The notes under the pieces are model-generated. The model was not told where the DNA came from. It saw only the letters and a program-made list of their open reading frames with translations, and did no database searches. Below are positions 1 to 11,323 of a stretch of 64,000 nucleotides of DNA, one piece after another. Every line of letters begins with the position of its first letter. Position 1 is the stretch's first letter. The position numbers were made by a program, and so were the translations under genes. The DNA is from Sipunculus nudus (taxonomy: Eukaryota > Annelida > Sipuncula > Golfingiida > Sipunculidae), in the NCBI GenBank assembly GCA_026874595.1, contig CM049313.1:69372659-69436658 (forward strand), given 5' to 3'.

Positions 1-2056
1 TAAACCATCCTTGTGCAGTTTGTATGTAATTCTGCGAATTCGAGCGAATGCCGTGTAACACTGCCGAACGTGGCCTGCCAACATATATACACGAAGAATA
101 TATGCGACTAAAATGCGAACAACACGAATGACGCACAAATCTCGGGCAACATTCGTGCGGACATTTCGCGACACATGCACACTTTTTTCGAAATGGGACT
201 CGGGTGAACAATAGACGACGCTTCCGAACCCCGGCGCATGTTTGTCGACAGTTTTGCGACTAAAATACGAATGCTGGACTTTGCCAATTTTACCACATTC
301 TCGTCTTGGATTGATATATTATCTCAAGCCACACATAAAATTTTAATCAACGTCATGGTGTTCCAGTGTGTTGGAGCAGGTATATATGCATATGCTGTCT
401 ATGAGTGCTTTCTAATTTTTAGTATTCCTAAATTCTAGTTTCTGTTTAAGGTAATTTGGGTGTTTTTCCGTTATCACTTAGAGATTCCTTAAAATAGGAC
501 ATCTAAAATGTAAATTCATTACATTTCACTCTTGTGAATGATTTTCCACTTGTAAATAATGTGTTGGGAATATGTTATAATTTACATATCTGTACTAATT
601 TATAACGATTTTTACGATTATAGAATATCAGAACATATATAAAGTGTAAAAAGGCAAAACTCTTAAATCGTGTTCTGCTAGTTTCAAATGAGCAAATTAT
701 TGAATGTCAGATTAAAAAACTTAGTATTTATGTATACAAGGTCTTAAATGTTATACTAGCCATTTCTGATACCTCTTTTTCTAATTCCACGGTAATTGTC
801 TTTCTCAAGAATTTTTATCATATTATCCTCCTTGCATTATGTAACAATCGGGTGGAGGCTGAAGATATTGTTCAAACGGAGTATCTCCTGGTGCTGTACA
901 TGCACAAGCATAAACCATTCAGTATTTTTATTCAAAAGGAAAGGAGGGATGCCAATTTGGATTTTGCCCTTTCGCCGTAAGCCCCCCAAACATAATTATA
1001 TGTCCATTTTCTCACTTGTCAAGGTTGCAATGAAACTTTCCATGGCGACACATCCAAACATGACAGAAACATATATGTTACTATAATGAATACGTTTTAA
1101 CATGCCCGAGGAAAAGATGTTTTAGTTCGCAAAGTGAAAAAATAGCAACAGAGAGATAAGGAGAACTATCAGATTTTAGAGAAATGAGACTAATTTCGTA
1201 TGCAATCAGCCTATATAAAATGAGCCTGCTAATGTTTGGCAGGTAAATGCTGAAATCTTGTTGTTGAATGATTTTTTCTAGAGATTTTTGACGATATTTC
1301 AGTGGTGTAAATTTGGCCAGGAAGTGTATTTTCATACATTCTAAATCTAATGCACCTCAGATCTGAGTTCACTAGGTCAGATCTGACGTAGTTTTAGTCT
1401 TGCCTGCAATCTAAGTCTCCCACGTTAAATTAATTAAAACGGCTAATGAATGGTTTCCCTTCGTTATTCTATCTCATGCAGAAAAGAACTATCGATCAGT
1501 AATCTGTTTTTCAGTAAGATCGTTATCTGTTTGTCCTGTGCGCTTCCCTTAATAACGTCATTAACATCCTACGACGCATTATGTCTCATATTCTTAAAAT
1601 CCTATTCACAGACCAGGTATTATAAGACAAATTGAAATATAGGGAATACTCCTTGACATTACTATGATATTTGACAATATTCCGTCTTGATTGCTTGCTC
1701 CTTTACAAAGAGTGCAAAAAAATAGCAAAAATTAAAGATAGCGCCCATGCCAGTTGATGACCATACCGAGCAACTTAAAGAAATCAAGATTTTCCATGCT
1801 TCAAACAGGTGTTTCTTCTCTGTACCATGTTACTTAACTCTCTCTCTCTCTCTCTCTTTGTGTTAGAGCTGTCGCGCATGCGCAAGGTCGGACGTAGTCA
1901 TGTCATAGTAAACAGACACACGAGGACTGTGTTTACTCACACATGGTTTTGGTGGGAAACATATATTCCGGCAAAATAAATAAAAGCGAGAGATAATACA
2001 CATTTAAGGCAATTTTTTTTGTACCTTTAACAAAAGTAAAAGTTAAATCACCTTGT
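1..2056. repeat. Segmental duplication, copy 1 (left end outside window)
   Basis: This segment aligns base for base, with scattered mismatches, to three blocks further right: 8193-8831, 13002-13627 and 22314-22860. Position 1 corresponds to about 8193, so the duplication starts before the window. Copy 1 keeps an uninterrupted (empty) version of both sites where large elements entered copy 2. It also holds about 240 bp (1081-1320) that copy 2 lacks. Short open frames inside it are not conserved as coding between the copies, and I see no gene. The segment may itself be an old transposon, since a faint further match lies near 3.53-3.70 kb. Confidence 0.85.
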
Positions 2057-3829
2057 TCAGTAAATACCGGTGTTGTATAACGGGCAGAACTATAAGTTAA
2101 TGAATCCCAGTCAAAGTAGAGTAAGAGTATGTATGTATAGTAGTGTGTTGCAATTGTTATTTTTATTGTTTGTAGCTATTGTGGTTTTGGTGGGATCCTT
2201 GTCTAGCAATTATCCCAGTATAACTTACTAATTAACAAACCATTATGTAAAGAGACTCTATCTATAATAATATAGCGGAAATACCTGAGTTGTGGTTTAA
2301 ACTAAATGCATTTTAGTTGATGTAGATATCAGCCTGTCCGGTAAGTCTAAGGCCTGTGTTCTTATATGTCTGTGATTTCTCATTGTGTAATAAATTATTT
2401 GCTTTGACTAGCTAGACTCCTCTCTGTTAAATATAGAAGACTGGACATTTTGGAACATGCTGCTTTTTGTATTACATAAATACCAAGGGAATACGAATTC
2501 AGATTATTACAGTTTAGCAAACCGGCTTCTGTGCACAGGATTCAAAGTCGGCCGATCGTGAGTTTGAATCGCACCCCCCCCCTCCCCCCCCGGAACAGGG
2601 CGAGCAATCTGCAGGCCTGGTTGGAAGGATGTCACTCACTAATAATGCGCCTTTCGGGGGTTCCTCGTTTGTACGACCCAGCATGGGGAAAATTAGGCAC
2701 CAAGGGTATGTAGATACAACAGTCACGGGATATAGAATTAGAGGAAGCGTGTGCTACAGTCCTTTCACGTAGTCCGAAACCGGTTACCTCCAACGAAAAG
2801 TGTTACTTGCCGTTTGTTACCTCTGTGTCGTCCATAGCTTAATGCACGCTGTTCATAACCACTCTGTGTCTCTATCTTTATTCTATCTTTATGCTTGTTC
2901 TTCAGTGTAATACAAAAAGATTATGCGAGGTTCCGGTTATCCATCTTGGTTCATTCAGAATTTGGCAATTAAACCCTTAGTTAATAGTTTTCTATTTTAA
3001 TGAAATTACCGTTCGTTTCCTTTCATAATCAACCTTCTTAATTTTATCCAGCGAAGTTTTTAAAAAATGTAAACATGGCATCAGCCAATCAGCAGCTGTC
3101 AAATGTATTTGCTTGTACGTACGTTTTAAGAGGCAACCTGCGAAATCATTTGGCCTCTGTACTTCTTTCAGTCGACTGAGTCCTGGCAGAAAAAAATGTT
3201 TAAAGTTGCCCAATCAAATATAAAGCATGTAGAATTAAAACGAAAAATAGCTTCTTCCCTTGAAAATAAATCTGTACCTGCATTTACATTGCCTTGAAAC
3301 CATTAGCTTACTCCTGTAAACGAGTATTAAAAACAGTGAACCGCGTGTGATTACGGGTGTCAACATACACACAGCGCGTGGGGCCGTATGAATCGCGGAG
3401 CCACTACACATGTCAATCAGGAATTTCCCTGACTGACTTGGTCCAGAATATGTACGTAATACATGTTCCTGCTGGCTGAAACACCGCGTTCTTGCGGCTC
3501 ACGATCAGACCTCCGGTCACGCAGACTTGTTATGGTTAACATACACACGTGGACTGTGTTTAACAACACATATAGCCATAACAAGATGAGAACAGAGGTA
3601 TGCGAGTTACCGAGACTGTGTGCTGGGATAGTTTTGCTGGGAAACTTTTGTATAAAGCAAAACCGAACTAATAGTGTGAAAAGAAAAGGCAAAATATTGC
3701 TCCTGATTATGTCCCTTTGAATTGCTCATTCCGTAATCTAACATATACTTAATAAAGGTAATTTCTTGAATGTTTAAACAAAACTAGGACCCAACATTCA
3801 GCTTAATTTGTCCATAAGGATACTTTAAT
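2057..3829. other. Unassigned intergenic DNA
   Basis: Apart from the possible SINE at 2.51-2.73 kb I see no gene here. Around 3531-3700 the words CACACGTGGACTGTGTTTAA and TTTTGCTGGGAAAC resemble the end of the duplicated segment (1915-1965), which suggests a diverged third copy of the same repeat. Confidence 0.4.
2510..2725 (+). repeat. Possible tRNA-derived SINE fragment
   Basis: A box-A-like stretch (2513-2530) is followed about 40 bases later by a box-B-like word, GAGTTTGAATCGC (near 2560-2573), then a C-rich run and a unique tail. That spacing is typical of a tRNA-derived SINE head. No second copy is visible in the window and no target duplication is clear, so a chance match is possible. 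Confidence 0.3.
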
Positions 3830-4130
3830 AAGCTTTTTTTTAAAATGTGAGTCCTTTGATCAAGTTTGAAGCTTATCTGTCTTCCTAAACTTGAGTTATC
3901 GTCTATAAACTATTTTGTGAAAGGATGAGTCCTGTGACCTTGCCGTTTGACCTCATGACCCTAAAATCAATAGGTTTCTTGCTTTAGTAGTAGACTATAT
4001 AAGTCTCGTTTTAAATCCATATGGTAAACCAAACTGGAATTATCATCCGGAAACGAATTTGACTGACATATGAAAAGATGGACAGAAGGCTGGACAGGGT
4101 GGTCAAGCCGAGCCTTAATCAAAACACGAG
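3830..4130 (+). repeat. Dispersed repeat fragment, mollusc-type
   Basis: The segment contains the ordered words AAGTTTGAAG, AGTTATCGTC, GTGAAAGGATGAGTCC, TTTGACCTCATGACCC, AAAATCAATAGG, AACTGGAATTATCATCCGG and ACAGAAGGCTGGACAGGGTG. I recognise this order from a repeat that is very common in molluscs and some other invertebrates. This is from memory; no database was searched. No intact frame is present. It is one of the few hints to the source organism. Confidence 0.5.
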
Positions 4131-4555
4131 GTTTCAGAACACTAGGTGCAAACTAATCTAATATATCAATGTAATTTGACAGTCTCAAAATAAAGAAAAA
4201 ATCATCAAAATACAAGAAAATACAGATGGCGTCACCAATCTTCAGGAACCAAAGAATCCAGTCATAATCAATAAACACACAGTTTTTGGAGACTAGATGA
4301 AAGCACCGCTGAGATAATTGCTGTCATTTGACGTTTTCAAAAAAAAGTTTTCTACTACGACACCTGAAGCCACCGAACCGTGTAAACAGAAAGTAATGGT
4401 CATAGTTAGGTCCCCAACAAGCGTCAGTTATCTGATGATCGCCCGGCGTGAAACTCGGAATAATGACACGATGCTCCAGCGTGCTTAACGTTTAGTTAAT
4501 CTGCTCTACCTTGGCTGTATCGAGCACTATACTGCAAGCACTTGAACCAACTTAG

Positions 4556-4556
<1 letters not shown>
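4131..4556. other. Unassigned intergenic DNA
   Basis: I see no gene, clear repeat or regulatory element in this stretch. Confidence 0.4.
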
Positions 4557-4609
<53 letters not shown>

Positions 4610-4611
4610 CA

Positions 4612-4648
<37 letters not shown>

Positions 4649-4673
4649 GGAGAGAGAGAGAGAGAGAGAGAGC
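4557..4673. repeat. Composite (AT)n-(GA)n microsatellite
   Basis: About 90 bases of AT dinucleotides, interrupted by ATAC words, pass directly into a GA run of about 24 bases. The same AT-then-GA order recurs at 38692-38800 and 55525-55590. Confidence 0.95.
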
Positions 4674-5839
4674 CTTCAACTGCTGTACAACTGCGCCCCA
4701 TATACCTCAGTTTATTCTTATGGGGAACTCAGTTTGCGAAGTTCATAAATTTCCTTAAAATATGCCCCGTTTGTTTATTCGGCTGGGTAAAACAGAAAAA
4801 GCTGGGCGGGGGGGGGGGGAGACAAAAGACCGAAGTGATAGCTGTTGTAGAAAGATTGAAACGAAAACGGAACGAGCCTCAGCTGAGCAGTGTGAACGAA
4901 TTCCGGATACTTCGTACCCTTGTCACTTCTTTTTACCGCACAGACACCTACTTTCTTCGACATGAGATGTGCTTGTATAACGCTAGTGAAAATAAACAGA
5001 ATTTGAAAAATGGATTTTTTGCAGTTTTTGTTTTCTTTCTTTTTCAGATAAAGAATTCATTATTAAACAATGAACAGACCCAGCGGATTTGAAAACTATA
5101 CAGGGCCCTGGAGCCTATTTAAAACGGCACAAAAAAATAGTTAAGTGACAAGATGATTAAAAACACTCAAATGTATTATCGATTTCAAGTGTGGGTGCTG
5201 AGATTGGATTTATTTATAATATAAAATAATTTTTTTACGTCCAGGCGAATATATGCCAGAGATCACACTTTGTTTGAACCGTATGATAGGGGGGGGGGCG
5301 CTGCCGCTCCCCTGAACTGAAAAGTCTTATTTTTTTTCATGGCAATCACTGATTTTCAGGGCAGATCCCAGAACCGTCCTTCACCCAGGGCCGTCCTTCC
5401 TTTATGGTCCTAGAATATCTTCTATTTTTTTCAGGGCAAACTCTGACGCCTATGAACCTTCAGCATTTTTTCCGCAAAGTTTTCTAGTAGGGTTTCAATA
5501 AAAATACAATGTCCATGCTTGTAATTAGTACCAATTACGTTATTTCAGGCATTTATTGTTTGACCATGAAACTGACCAAACAAACCAGTACGAAAGAAAT
5601 TTACACAGTTTATTATGCATTTTTACAGCTTCAGATTTCTAATTCACAGTATACACATGATGGTTCTTGGGCTATGTTCACACTTAAAATTAAGTTAGCG
5701 TTTTGTCAACTATGTAAATTATTTTTTTTGCAGGTAATACCAGCAACGCAAATGTCAGCCAAATTTAAGTAATTTTTTTTAAATATGTTTTTCTTGTGAA
5801 CCACGAGATCATCAAATTCACCATATGGATAGACAGCTG
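4674..5839. other. Unassigned intergenic DNA
   Basis: There are G runs at 4808-4819 and 5289-5298. Short open frames overlap in several phases and show no recognisable domain. No gene supported. Confidence 0.4.
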
Positions 5840-6354
5840 GGCTGGTAAATAAATTGGCCTTTTTTTAATATATTTATTTTTTTTTATTTAAATACACTGT
5901 TATTGATTTAAATCAACTATTGGTAAATTACCCATATGTTTAATAAATTAACAACCTTCGTCATGTAGATATTAGTAAAAAGTAATAAATAATATTTATG
6001 CAAAAATGGAAAGTTTTTGTTTTTAAAATGTGACCATTTTGCAAATTTACTTTTTGACAGATTATTTAGATGCTACAGGGTTAAAATATGCAGGCTAACC
6101 TTTCATCTAAAGGCCCAGTACCAAACAACATTTTATCAAAATAATAAAATCCTGTTGAAAACATGTTATCTTCATATTAGTATTTTACACAGTACACATA
6201 AATAGAAAACTGTTATCTGATGATTTTATTTTTAATTCTGTGAAGGACATAGCAGAGCCATATGTGGCAATTGCCCATTACTTTAATTTATTTTTATGAT
6301 TTCTATGACTTTTGTATGGTGATTTAAATCATGATTTGAATCATACCAGCCGAG
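5840..6354. repeat. Possible MITE with GGCTGGTA ends
   Basis: GGCTGGTAAAT near 5840 is mirrored by ATACCAGCC near 6343-6352. Both ends carry palindromic GATTTAAATC words (near 5905 and 6321). The roughly 0.5-kb spacing and the very AT-rich interior would fit a miniature TIR element. The inverted match is short and no target duplication is evident. Confidence 0.28.
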
Positions 6355-8192
6355 ATAGATATTGATATCTTTTAACCATAAAAATAGAGTATCTTTTCTA
6401 CTACATTTATCATATAGTTGAGTTAATACATTTAAAAAAAGACCATGATAGTCGGATGGTTTGACTCTTAGCTAATTGCTTATAGTCCCAGCCTGTAGTC
6501 CCAGGCTGACCTTAAGTGAACATTGTGATTTCACATGGTCCAGTGGGGACCGATGCCTTGGCTGCTTGCTATGCAGAGCAATGCATGTCTGTGAAATTCT
6601 GACACCACCCCCGACCACATACATCCACACTAAACTCAAGGAAAATCCTTACTATGCACCAACTCTGTGCCACACTTTAACACTTTAGCTCGGGTTTGTC
6701 AGGTATCAAACTCAAAATTGTCTATAATTGTTTGAATTAATGCAGTTTATGCTTTAACCATCCGCCAGGTTATAAATAATTAGCAGCTCCAGAAATATAA
6801 CCACAATGCTTTGCCACTTCATAAATGATAATCACACTGCGGATGACCATGCATGTGGATTGCGATGGACCATATGTGTTGATTATAGTGCAAATGCTTT
6901 TTTGTAATATGCTTTTATATATAAATAAGAGCCAAATGATAAGCTTTACATAAGTCAGCAAAGAGAAACATGTTTCGGCAGCTTAATCACAAGTGGAGTT
7001 AAAATCCTTGCAGTGTTTCAGTAATCAAATTATAAGAATAATTTTAGAAGTTATTGGTTGCAATATCATATCACAGATCAGAATTTACACCCTCCATTTT
7101 ACATTAATCTGAAGTATATCTACAGGTATGCTAGGTACAACTTGGCTAAAGACCTCAGTCATTTAAATAGGAATTTAACCTTTTAAACTTTGTATAATTT
7201 ACACTTGTTCCACTTATATCATTTTTCGTTAAATAAATGTCATTTATCAGTCTCATCAATTTTATTTTCATACTTATGTGGATCAGTGTGCTCATTTGGA
7301 AATCAGGGCAATTTAGAAAATTACTAGGACAAATCCCTTCCGCTCCCTCCTGTGAAATTGCCTCTCCTTCGCCTATGGTAGTACATGTATGATGTACGAA
7401 CTAGTTAAAATGAAGGCGCACATAAATAGTTATTTCAGTATATTTATTGAAAAATAAACGAGTGTGAGTAATATCACCTTGTGGTTACAGCAGTTATTGC
7501 TTCCGGAAGAAGGATATACGTTATTCCCGTTTGTGTGTATGTGTGTGAGTGTGTTCGTGTTTACTCATGCAGTCATGCACGGAATTTCATGATATTTTCA
7601 GGGCATATCTTGAATGGGCAAATGAAGAATCAATTAGATTTTGGATCCGGTACATGATCCGGATCCAGGAAACTCATAAAGGAATATTTACAGATGTACA
7701 GTGAACCTGGGGAAATGGGCACAATAAGTGAATGCCAACACGGTTTTTAGAGCACCCCTCAATAGGGACCGGAGGCTTGCATTCCTCAGAATGCAGATTT
7801 CTATTTTGCCCTATTAAATTCATCGTTGTTCATTACATTTAAAGTGAATGCGTAATTGACTTTTATTATATGGCAGGTCCTTTATTTCAGGATAAATAAT
7901 TAATTAAATCCTTGGACACCTGGGCTCACTTCTCATGATCATCTTAATATTGTATCCTAAAAAGGGATTAGTTACATATCCAAGTTGTATATTTTGTTTA
8001 TAAATCATTTGAGGGGGATTCAGTGCCCAGATCATTTTGTTCGTATGCTATATCAACTCACTTTTCTCCCTAATATCTCTCTTAGTTTGGGTTTTCACGG
8101 GGCACGCGAACGATTCGCGAATGACGCAAACGTAAAAAAATGGTCCATCATTCGGATAGGCTTTTTCTGAATGTTTCGCTATCGAGCCATAA
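6355..8192. other. Unassigned intergenic DNA
   Basis: Mostly AT-rich unique-looking DNA. Around 7640-7670 there are repeated GATCCGG words (ATCCGGTACATGATCCGGAT) of the kind often found in old repeats. From about 8100 the GCGAA words become dense just upstream of duplication copy 2, so the duplicated unit may begin slightly earlier than 8193. No gene supported. Confidence 0.4.
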
Positions 8193-9059
8193 TAAACCAT
8201 CCTTGCACAGTTTGTGTGTAATTCTGCGAATTTGAGCGAATGCCGTGTAACACTGCCGAACGTGGCCTGCCAACATATATACACGAAGAATATATGCGAC
8301 TAAAATGCGAACAACACGGATGACGCACAAATGTCGGGCAACATTCGTGCGGACATTTCGCGACACATGCACACTTTTTTCGAAATGGGACTCCGGTGAA
8401 CAATAGACGACGCTTCCGAACCCTCGCGCATGTTTGTCGACAGTTTTGCGACTAAAATACGAATGCTGGACTTTGCAAATTTTACCACATTCTCTTCTTG
8501 GATTGATATATTATCTCAAGCCACACATAAAATTTTAATCAACGTCATGGTGTTCCAGTGTGTTGGAGCAGGTTTATATGCATATGCTGTCTATGAGTGC
8601 TTTCTAATTTTTAGTATTCCTAAATTCAAGTTTCTGTTTAAGGTAATTTGGGTGTTTTTCCGTTATCACTTATAGATTCCTTAAAATAGGACAGCTAAAA
8701 TGTAAATTCATTACATTTCACTCTTGTGAATGATTTTCCACTTGTAAATAATGTGTTGGGAATATTTCATAATTTACATATCTGTACTAATTTATAACGA
8801 TTTTTACGATTATAGAATATCAGAACATATACACTCTTAGCAATCACTGTAAATTTTTCGGTGATATTACCGAAGAAAATTACAGTGCCACCGTAATTTT
8901 AATGTAATACAGTAGTTTACCGAGAAAACGAGCGTTTACAGTGGACCACTGTAAACAGGGGTAGGTTTACAGTAGATCGACTGTAAAAGCCAGTCTCTGG
9001 TGCTGGCTTATCAGAGCTTTCCCGCGCAAAGCCAGCGCGACGCGTCAGTTCTTTGTGTT

Positions 9060-9180
9060 GAGCATCCGGGTATCCTCACTCACAACTCCAGGAGCCGCCA
9101 TATTTGCAGCACTGCTACAGCCAGTCATATCGTCAGCGAGCATCTTTGCGGGAAATTTGAACGCTATTTATATAGGTAAC
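9060..9180 (+). promoter_or_regulatory. Possible first exon and splice donor inside the CACTC element
   Basis: This is a GC-richer block in an AT-rich element. It contains GAGCCGCCATATTTG and ends in TATATAG followed by GTAACT, a plausible 5' splice site (9175-9180). Together with acceptor-like sites at about 9742 and 9996 and AATAAA at about 12459, it suggests a spliced transcript carried by the element. This is inference from splice-like words only. Confidence 0.25.
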
Positions 9181-9996
9181 TCGTATTTTAATTTGTATTT
9201 ATAAATATGAATGCAATTGGCACAGTTTAAATAGTTCTTAGACTTTCGGGACAGACCCATTTTTGTATAAAAATAAATTTAAAAGATACCAGGTCGGCCG
9301 GTATATACTATACACAGTATGGGTTAATATAACTTCTCCTTTTTAAGTATAAATGTTATTTTAGTTTAACTTTATTACACATGCATAATACGCTTTAATA
9401 TCTGAAGTGTACAATAAAAATACAGGGCTCCATGTATCGCCTATAGTTAGGCCTACATGTTAGCATGACAGTGTTTACAACTGCGCTGCCCAGCTGCTGT
9501 GACACAGCCCCTCTCTGTAAACTGTATTTGGTATTTACGGGAGGCATATTTATTGGTATTATTTTGTATTATTCTATAATGTATTTTATTTGTACAATAT
9601 TTCTTAACATGGATGATGGAACAACTGATACCGGTCATTTCTATTGTATTGGTTTGTAGCTCAGTTATCTAATACAGTATAAGCAGAGGAAATAAAAAGG
9701 GCCTTTTAACTGAAAACTAGTTTAAATTTTCTTAATTTAAGGAAGAAGCTGTTTCAGTCACATGGTTTTGTATATGGTGAGAAAATATATTTATATGCAT
9801 TATCATCATTAAATTTATTTAAATAATGTATTAATAATAATATAACAAATATGAACACTATAATTTTATATACATATTATATGCATGTTTCTCTCAACGT
9901 AGACCACACCTGTCCTCTGAATAATGTGAGAGTTACTATGCACACCTCGCGTAAGTGTTGCTTTGTTTCATAAGCTGTCTGTTATATTTGTTTCAG

Positions 9997-10095
9997 GGTT
10001 TTCATGAAGACCGACCATTCAAGGGGTCCAAGATTGCCAACGGGAAGAAGAAAACTAAAGTGGCCGCTACTAACATCGGTCCAAAAATGTCCTAA
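9997..10095 (+). CDS. Exon-like short frame in the CACTC element
   Basis: A polypyrimidine stretch ending TTGTTTCAG (to 9996) precedes an open frame of 32 codons ending at TAA 10093-10095. The product would be lysine-rich (GSKIANGKKKTKVAATNIG within it). A mini-exon at about 9742-9776, bounded by TTTAAG and GTGAGA, can join it in phase and would supply ATG codons. A different frame over the same bases runs from ATG 10004 to 10201 (65 residues), so the true frame is uncertain. I recognise no protein family. It may be a captured host-gene fragment or noise. Confidence 0.22.
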   Translation, partial: GFHEDRPFKGSKIANGKKKTKVAATNIGPKMS

Positions 10096-11277
10096 TTCAT
10101 TTCAATTAAGCAAAGTATCCACGTTATTGAATAAATTTAATGTTAGTCATTCAATTCCTTCATGCATTAGTATACAACATATTTCGGACAATCAACATTA
10201 AAGTAACATTTAAATGGATTAGAAGAAAAAAAGGTGAAAGAGATATTTCTTAAGTGTCGACTTTTTAATAGGCATAAATAATATCATACAGGTTTTGTAT
10301 CCTGTTGATATGTAAAGCCCAGGAAAGTTTAACCACCAGCTTGCATGAAATATGCACCAGTATGTCATTAGTGTGACAGGTTTAACTTTCATAATTGTTT
10401 GGTTCTGATGAGACGGGTATTTAATTTCCGCTCAGCTTATATGGCTTGAACAAAATTTAAGAATTTCAACATTTCATAGAGTCAAATCAATTCTTTTCAT
10501 AAGTTTTGTCATGTCTTGGGATGAGAACACTGATTAAGTGCATAATGATTACACATTATTTGATTTCATGTATCAATCTAGATCCAAATTCATACAGTCT
10601 CAGGACACTTATATGCATGGAGATTAGGTATTCTCTTAAACTATGAAAACTGCGGGGAGGTTTGAATTGAGGACTGAAATGCTAACATAAATGCTTCCCC
10701 AGGCCAGGGCAGGATATCAGCAATATTCCAGCCTAGAACGCATACTCGCCGGGTATGTTGATATATGAACACCTTAATTATTATTCATCAATATGAGTAA
10801 TTTGGAGCAGTGGCAAAATGATGGGTCAAGTTTTAAAAATGTCGTAATACATATTTGTTGGAAATCATTTTGGAAAGTTTTGGTAGTTTGGTAGTCACGT
10901 GATGACAAGTATGGCTGCGCCCACAAAGATTTGGTCAGGGCAGCTCTGTTCTGGGACTACCTGAGTTTTACGTTAGTTAGAAGTCAAGTGATGGATTAGT
11001 GGAAGACGCACGTGAGAATGCTACGTTTTTTGTATGTTACTGAGTGACTATATTTTACATTTAATCATATTTCCACATTCTGTATGCACACGGGAGGCTC
11101 ATGTAGTTAAACTGAAGTTAAGGATTGGAGGTGGAGGAATTTTGTATTTCTAAAGACAGTGTAACACAAAACATTGTCCTTGGTTTATTGTGTTACTGTG
11201 TTACTATGTTTGGGTATTATTAAATTTGATATATGAAATATTAAAGGGAACATCATTCGCATGTGTTTGAACTGGAA

Positions 11278-11323
11278 GGGGGGGGGGGGGGTCGAAGAGG
11301 TTGCGACCCCCCCCCCCCCCCCC
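11278..11323. other. G-run/C-run perfect hairpin
   Basis: Fourteen G followed by TCG, then a 9-base loop, then CGA followed by 17 C. This gives a 17-bp perfect stem. The G run could alternatively form a quadruplex. It lies inside the CACTC element. Confidence 0.8.

Noticed and set aside
4542-4748. Tyr-Ile repeat frames over (AT)n tracts, also near 41983-42222, 49852-50116, 50852-51289, 53223-53454 and 60234-60431
   Set aside because: They are translations of dinucleotide repeats without any gene structure. The 145-codon frame at 50852-51289 also runs through the tRNA-like hairpin.
9453-9659. Overlapping frames on both strands within the CACTC element as transposase
   Set aside because: Short, low-complexity, without DDE-type motifs, and overlapping in opposite strands.
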